NCBI GenBank assembly: GCA_019694675.1
Contig: JAIBBK010000006.1
Span: forward strand, 34,281 to 98,280
DNA from: Ignavibacteria bacterium
GTDB lineage: Bacteria > Bacteroidota > Ignavibacteria > Tepidaquicellales > Tepidaquicellaceae
Direction of reading: 5' to 3'
DNA length: 64,000 bases
Both the position numbers and the translations under genes were made by a program. The notes below the pieces were generated by a model, which was given only the letters and a program-made list of their open reading frames with translations, was not told the DNA's origin and did not search any database. Positions 59,685 to 64,000 of the stretch are shown here, piece by piece (the stretch's first letter is position 1; every line of letters starts with the position of its first letter).

Positions 59685-60785
59685 ATGAATATCATAATTG
59701 CCTTCATACTTTTTCTTCACGGAGCAATTCATCTCACGGGGTATATAAAGTCTCGGAATCCCGCAAAGGTAAAAGGCCTTAGCGCTAACATCTCAAAACA
59801 AGGGGGATTGGCATGGCTTGCATGCACTGTCCTGTTCATTGCTGCCGGATCACTGCTGGTGTTGCAGTTCTCACAGTGGTGGATTGCCGGAGCTCTTGCA
59901 GTTGCACTTTCTCAGGCACTCATCATTGCCAACTGGAAAGCTGCAAAGTTCGGAACAATCCCGAATATCCTGATACTGGTTGCCGTTGCCGCAGGATGTG
60001 CCGATGCGAATTTCTACGGCTCCTATCAGAGTGATGCTTCGGATGCGGTTGCAAAAGCAAGTGAAGTCAGAGAAAAGATCACTGTCAATACCCGCGATCT
60101 TGATTCGCTTCCCTTGCCCGTGAAACGGTATCTTATCAAAGCAGGTGTTTCCGGAACGGCAGTGCCTACGGCAGTAAGAATTGAATTCGAAGGAGAAATG
60201 AGAAGCAGGACTCTCGACTGGTTCAGTTTCAGCAGCGAACAGTACAATTCAATTGCAGACCCCTGCCGGTTGTTCTTCATGAGAGGAAAGATCTTCGGAT
60301 TACCCGTCAGCGGATATCATCCGTTCAGGAACGGTTCAGCGGAAATGAACGTGAAGCTGTTGTCACTGATCAGCGTTGCAAATAACAGCGGCAGAGAAAT
60401 GACGCAGTCCGAGATTGTGACTTACTTCAATGACCTTTGCCTGTTTGTACCTGCGGCACTAGCTGATAAGCGGATCGCATGGGGAAAGAGCAATGACCAT
60501 TCCGCAGAAGCGTACTTCACCGCATTTGCAATAACCGTGAAAGCAACTTTGTATTTTGACAACGAAGGAATGCTCGTCAATTTCGTTTCAGATGACAGGT
60601 ATGATCTCTCTTCAGGCAAGATTGAAAGAGTCATATTCTCAACCCCGGTCGCCAATTACAAGAGGCTCAACGGAATACTGATCCCTACTTACGGAGAAAC
60701 GATCTGGCACTATCCTGACGGTGATTTCATTTACGGAAAATTTAATTTGACAAAAATTGAATATGATCCCGTTAAACAAAACTGA
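59685..60785 (+). CDS. Membrane protein, DUF6544-like
   Basis: 366 residues. Three or four N-terminal transmembrane helices (IIIAFILFLHGAIHLTGYI, AWLACTVLFIAAGSLLVLQ, WWIAGALAVALSQALIIANW, IPNILILVAVAAGC) precede a soluble domain that begins LPLPVKRYLIKAGV, with FEGEMRSRTLDWFSFSSEQY and YFNDLCLFVPAAL, followed by ANYKRLNGILIPTYGETIWH. I recall this soluble wording from DUF6544 proteins, of unknown function. It overlaps the next ORF by 23 bp. Confidence 0.72.
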   Translation: MNIIIAFILFLHGAIHLTGYIKSRNPAKVKGLSANISKQGGLAWLACTVLFIAAGSLLVLQFSQWWIAGALAVALSQALIIANWKAAKFGTIPNILILVAVAAGCADANFYGSYQSDASDAVAKASEVREKITVNTRDLDSLPLPVKRYLIKAGVSGTAVPTAVRIEFEGEMRSRTLDWFSFSSEQYNSIADPCRLFFMRGKIFGLPVSGYHPFRNGSAEMNVKLLSLISVANNSGREMTQSEIVTYFNDLCLFVPAALADKRIAWGKSNDHSAEAYFTAFAITVKATLYFDNEGMLVNFVSDDRYDLSSGKIERVIFSTPVANYKRLNGILIPTYGETIWHYPDGDFIYGKFNLTKIEYDPVKQN

Positions 60786-61614
60786 TGCGGCCGAAAGCGG
60801 CAAGCCGAAGGAAACCTTTCCGCTGACGGAGATACTCGAGAAGATCAACATTCCGTGCGAAGACGACAGGCACGGGTTCACGGATTCCCGGAAATCTGAC
60901 AGAATAGACAAACTTCTCCGGAACTCTCCTTTCAGAAAGCTTCACGACGGAAGGCTTACCAAGATATATGCGCAGAAACCGGAAACTGCGATGAGTGGAA
61001 AGAACTGCATAGTGGTCTCGTCGCACATTGATACAGTTTACAGGAATTTCTACTTCCGCGAAGGCAAGGATGTGATCATCGGCACACTTGACAACAGCAT
61101 CACGAATGCAGTTCTCATAAGGCTTGCTCTTAAGCGGCGTCTGCCGTCAAATACTATTCTGGCATTTACGGGCAATGAAGAGAAAGACTCATTGGGCGTT
61201 GACGAGACAGTCGGATATCTTGCAGGAATAAGGTCGGGGGTTGACGCAGCGATCAGTCTCGATATTACAGACCGGGGTTTCAGAAATCACGGATACACAA
61301 TTGAGAACTACTTCATACGAAAAGGCGAAGGAAGAACCTTCTTCAGCAAGAAGCAGTTCATGCGTTATCTTGTAAGACTGCTTGAGAACAGAAAAGTGAA
61401 GACAATACATCATGTGGCCGCCGCGCCTGATGACACGTGGCAGTTTGACGAGCATGACCTTAACTGTTTCTCCTTCTGCCTTCCGTCAAGAAGCATTGCG
61501 GTGCATGATGACTGGATGCATGACGACATCGGCGTGATAGTCAGGAGATCAGCGCTCAAGGAATTTGAAGCAGGACTGCTTAAGCTTATCCGTCGGCTTT
61601 CGGGAAATGAATGA
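60763..61614 (+). CDS. Zinc metallopeptidase, M20/M28/M42-like
   Basis: 283 residues from the ATG at 60763, two codons after an in-frame TTG at 60757. The metal-site pattern is SSHIDTVYRN (HxD), GTLDNSITNAVLI (bridging D), AFTGNEEKDSLGV (EE), SLDIT (D) and a late HDD (SIAVHDDWMHDD). This is the order in co-catalytic zinc aminopeptidases and deacylases. The substrate cannot be told. It overlaps the membrane-protein gene and may be co-transcribed. Confidence 0.8.
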   Translation: MIPLNKTDAAESGKPKETFPLTEILEKINIPCEDDRHGFTDSRKSDRIDKLLRNSPFRKLHDGRLTKIYAQKPETAMSGKNCIVVSSHIDTVYRNFYFREGKDVIIGTLDNSITNAVLIRLALKRRLPSNTILAFTGNEEKDSLGVDETVGYLAGIRSGVDAAISLDITDRGFRNHGYTIENYFIRKGEGRTFFSKKQFMRYLVRLLENRKVKTIHHVAAAPDDTWQFDEHDLNCFSFCLPSRSIAVHDDWMHDDIGVIVRRSALKEFEAGLLKLIRRLSGNE

Positions 61615-61687
61615 TCCCGTAAAATTCCTTCCGATCATTTTCTGATGATAATTGTTATTTTGCACCGCGCACTAAAGCGCTGGCAGA

Positions 61688-63727
61688 ATGAAAGATATTG
61701 TAATCACACTTTTCCTTCTGCTGAATCTGCCGTACTGTTCTTTATCGCAAAATCTCCTTCCCGAAGACACAACAAATGTTACTGATGATGAACTAATTGA
61801 GCGATTGCTTCAGGATACTGACACCGATGCGGAGGATTCAGATGTTATTGATCACATTGATGATCTTAGAAGGAACCCGGTTGACCTCAACACCGCCAAT
61901 GCGGAAGAACTGACGGCCATACCGCTTATCACACATGAACTTGCTCTTAAGATCTTAAGATACAGGCATGATCATCTCCGCTTAGGCTCAAAGCGGGAAT
62001 TGCTGAACATCGAAGGCTTCAGCGCCAGTCTCTATGAGCTTGTGAAACCATACCTCACCGCAAGAAAGCCCGCAAAGCCAAAGGATCTCACTTCACGGTC
62101 TGAGCGTACCCGCAATTCATTCAATGCTTATTTCAGATCTTTTGCCGTGCAGGAACTTCAGACAAGGAAAGGTTATATCAGCGGAAAATATCCCGGCCCG
62201 AAGTTCAGGCTATCAAACCGGATGCTTGCGGACTTTTCCGTTAACGATTATAAACTCTCAGGCGGCATTGCCACCGATAAAGATGCGGGTGAATTGTCGG
62301 CGTTTGATTTCGTGTCGGGATTTCTTTTCTATGAAAGCACAGGTCTTCTCAGCAAAATAATTGCCGGCGATTATCAACTGGCATTAGGCAGAGGCTTGCT
62401 CGTGTCAAACTCTTATTCCGTACCAAAGTCCGTGGAAACATTCATCCGTACAGGCAAGCCTTCACGCATAGCGGGTTATGCATCCGCCGGAGAGTACAGC
62501 TACTTCAGGGGATTGGCGGCCCATCTGAAATTCAATCCTTTCAGTGCTATCGCCTTTGCGTCATACAAAAGCATTGATGCGTCGATTGACAGCGCTTCTG
62601 GTGATGTAAGGTCGTTATATCAGGACGGCTATCACAGGACGGTCTCAGAGACCGGCAGGAAAGACAAACTGAAGGAACTTCTTCTGGGACTTCGTGCAGA
62701 GTACGTCAATGGACCGCTGATATCCGGAGTGACTCTTTACAGCGCCGCATACTCTCCTGGCATCATTGCAGATACTGTAAAGAAGCTTTACGATGTTTCC
62801 GGTAAAAGGATCAGCTTTGTGGGCGGAGACTTTTCGTACAGTTTCAGTTCCGGCATGCAGTTGTTCGGCGACGCGGCCATTGGAGAATCGGGAATGCCTG
62901 CAATGCACTTTGGATTGTCGTCCGCGATGGGAAGCTTCGCACGTGCTGTTTTCTCTTACAGGAATTATCCGTACAATTTCCGCTCACCTTACGGCAGTCC
63001 TCCCGGTGAGAGAAGCGAGGCGGGCAATGAATCCGGTTTCTATGCCGGCATAAGGATCACTCCCTGGAAAGGTGCGGCTTTCTCAGCATATTTTGACAGA
63101 TACAGTTTTCCGTACAGAACATATTTCACTTCAGTACCCACCCGCGGAAGAGAAATACTTGTTTCAGGAGAATACAACGCGGGCAAGGGATTGTTCTTCA
63201 TATTGAGATTCAGAAATGAGCATAAAGACGATCAGTTCATAACGACAGATGCAGGGGGCAGACAAAGAACGGTAATAGCGGAAAGAAGGCAAAGCAATTT
63301 GAGGGCCGGACTAAAGCTGAAGAACAATTCAGTCACGATCACAGGCAGATATGAATACTGCTTTGTAAGTCTCGGCGGAATTGCCCCTTCGCAGAAAGGG
63401 CATCTGCTCTTTGCAGAGATGACACCCCGGTTGTTTGACAAAGCGTTTTTCTCCGTCAGGGCAATTGCATTCAGGACCGACGGATATGATTCAAGGATCA
63501 GCGAATACGAAGGAGAAATTTCCGGCGTAATGACAAATCAGTTTCTGTACGGCAACGGATTCAGATGGTATGTGCTTCTCAAAGCTGATCTGCCGCTCAA
63601 CATCCGGCTGGAAGCCAAGTATTCTGAAACATTCTGGAACTCTGTAAAGAAGATTGGCAACGGCAACGATGAGATTGCAGGCGATACACTCGGAAGACTC
63701 GGCATTAGCATTCAGGTCAGATTCTGA
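61688..63727 (+). CDS. Outer-membrane beta-barrel with periplasmic helix-hairpin-helix domain
   Basis: 679 residues. Signal peptide VITLFLLLNLPYCSLS. Residues about 60-125 form ComEA-like helix-hairpin-helix motifs: RNPVDLNTANAEELTAIPLI and LRLGSKRELLNIEGFSASLY. From about 140 on, a beta-barrel is suggested by repeated amphipathic strands (NRMLADFSVNDYKLSGGIAT, GLRAEYVNGPLISGVTLYS, AAFSAYFDRYSFPYRTYFT) and the final LGISIQVRF. HhH motifs bind DNA backbone in ComEA. Similar proteins occur in Bacteroidota with no assigned role. Role in DNA uptake or in holding another ligand is inference. Confidence 0.85.
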   Translation: MKDIVITLFLLLNLPYCSLSQNLLPEDTTNVTDDELIERLLQDTDTDAEDSDVIDHIDDLRRNPVDLNTANAEELTAIPLITHELALKILRYRHDHLRLGSKRELLNIEGFSASLYELVKPYLTARKPAKPKDLTSRSERTRNSFNAYFRSFAVQELQTRKGYISGKYPGPKFRLSNRMLADFSVNDYKLSGGIATDKDAGELSAFDFVSGFLFYESTGLLSKIIAGDYQLALGRGLLVSNSYSVPKSVETFIRTGKPSRIAGYASAGEYSYFRGLAAHLKFNPFSAIAFASYKSIDASIDSASGDVRSLYQDGYHRTVSETGRKDKLKELLLGLRAEYVNGPLISGVTLYSAAYSPGIIADTVKKLYDVSGKRISFVGGDFSYSFSSGMQLFGDAAIGESGMPAMHFGLSSAMGSFARAVFSYRNYPYNFRSPYGSPPGERSEAGNESGFYAGIRITPWKGAAFSAYFDRYSFPYRTYFTSVPTRGREILVSGEYNAGKGLFFILRFRNEHKDDQFITTDAGGRQRTVIAERRQSNLRAGLKLKNNSVTITGRYEYCFVSLGGIAPSQKGHLLFAEMTPRLFDKAFFSVRAIAFRTDGYDSRISEYEGEISGVMTNQFLYGNGFRWYVLLKADLPLNIRLEAKYSETFWNSVKKIGNGNDEIAGDTLGRLGISIQVRF

Positions 63728-63735
63728 TAGAACAC

Positions 63736-64000
63736 AGCCCGCGAATTCATTCGTGCGCAATATGAATGATGCAAACGACACAGCCCACGAATTCATTCGT
63801 GGGCGGAACAAACAACCCTCGCATTATCGCCCACGATTAAAATCGTGGGCTGAATTGATTGGCGCAACGAAATAGCCCGCGAATTCATTCGTGCGCAATA
63901 TGAATGATGCAAACGACACAGCCCACGAATTCATTCGTGGGCGGAACAAACAACCCTCGCATTATCGCCCACGATTAAAATCGTGGGCTGAATTGATTGG
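63736..64000. repeat. Tandem 138-bp repeat with REP-like palindromes (runs off right edge)
   Basis: The unit 63736-63873 recurs from 63874 to the window end with no difference seen. Each unit holds three 22-bp palindromes: 63737-63758 (imperfect), 63783-63804 (GCCCACGAAT around TC) and 63829-63850 (GCCCACGATT around AA), and again at +138. The arms GCCCACGA...TCGTGGGC are shared. They look like REP palindromes of the kind spread by RAYT (TnpA-REP) transposases. No transposase gene is inside the window. Confidence 0.85.

Noticed and set aside
63736..64000. CRISPR array at the right edge
   Set aside because: The repeat is a 138-bp direct unit with internal palindromes and no spacers of regular size; no cas genes are near.
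1..64000. tRNA, rRNA and riboswitch genes
   Set aside because: I looked for tRNA-like cloverleaf arms and long GC-rich RNA in the gaps and found none I could support by eye.

Overview
The window comes from a Gram-negative bacterium of the Bacteroidota/Ignavibacteriota branch, most likely an Ignavibacteria-like lineage (inference). The main reason is the number of secreted proteins ending in a type IX secretion (T9SS) C-terminal tail with the YPNPFNP motif. Other signs are promoters of the Bacteroidota pattern (TTG about 20 bp before TAn(n)TTTG), frequent TTG start codons, many outer-membrane beta-barrels and periplasmic PpiC-type folding helpers. I see no rRNA, tRNA, CRISPR array, prophage or intact transposase.

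Layout. 0-2.6 kb (minus): the start of a sugar nucleotidyltransferase cut by the left edge, LemA, and a helical protein of unknown function. 2.7-21.8 kb: mainly exported proteins, namely an M23-type peptidase, an S9 prolyl-oligopeptidase, a 5'-nucleotidase-like phosphoesterase, a giant surface protein, a DNRLRE protein, two beta-barrels and a BNR propeller, with YjbQ, a HIT protein and a second copy of the helical family between them. 21.9-25.7 kb: three coupled glycosyltransferases and a divergent nucleotidyltransferase. 25.8-31.8 kb: an Mrp/lipoprotein/NifU Fe-S operon, then small unknowns, a PhnP-like hydrolase, an inositol monophosphatase, guanine deaminase and a RidA protein. 32.0-36.7 kb: an HdeD-like membrane protein, then a compact operon of two tandem ATP-grasp ligases, a GNAT acetyltransferase and a lysine 2,3-aminomutase. 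This operon is the best candidate for an undescribed pathway. 36.7-52.0 kb: a second run of T9SS clients, with a decayed tail, a truncated tail, a frameshifted gene and an AT-rich island at about 43.1-46.6 kb. 52.3-63.7 kb (plus): two PpiC-type chaperones, a von Willebrand-like membrane protein, a T9SS propeller, hemerythrin and cupin proteins, a DUF6544-like protein, a metallopeptidase and a helix-hairpin-helix/barrel protein. The right edge holds a 138-bp tandem repeat carrying REP-like palindromes.

How it fits together. Two different C-terminal tails mark exported proteins. One is the T9SS YPNPFNP tail, with a FPNPYF variant on the two giant paralogues. The other is a doubled dockerin-like module preceded by a KHRNSIETWS-containing domain. 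The PpiC chaperones would serve outer-membrane proteins of this kind. Several genes show the wear expected in a fast-evolving secretome: a lectin-like protein reduced to its two ends, a T9SS tail without its YPNPFNP half, an orphan tail and a frameshift. Product names come from motifs read by eye and recalled family knowledge; no database search was run.
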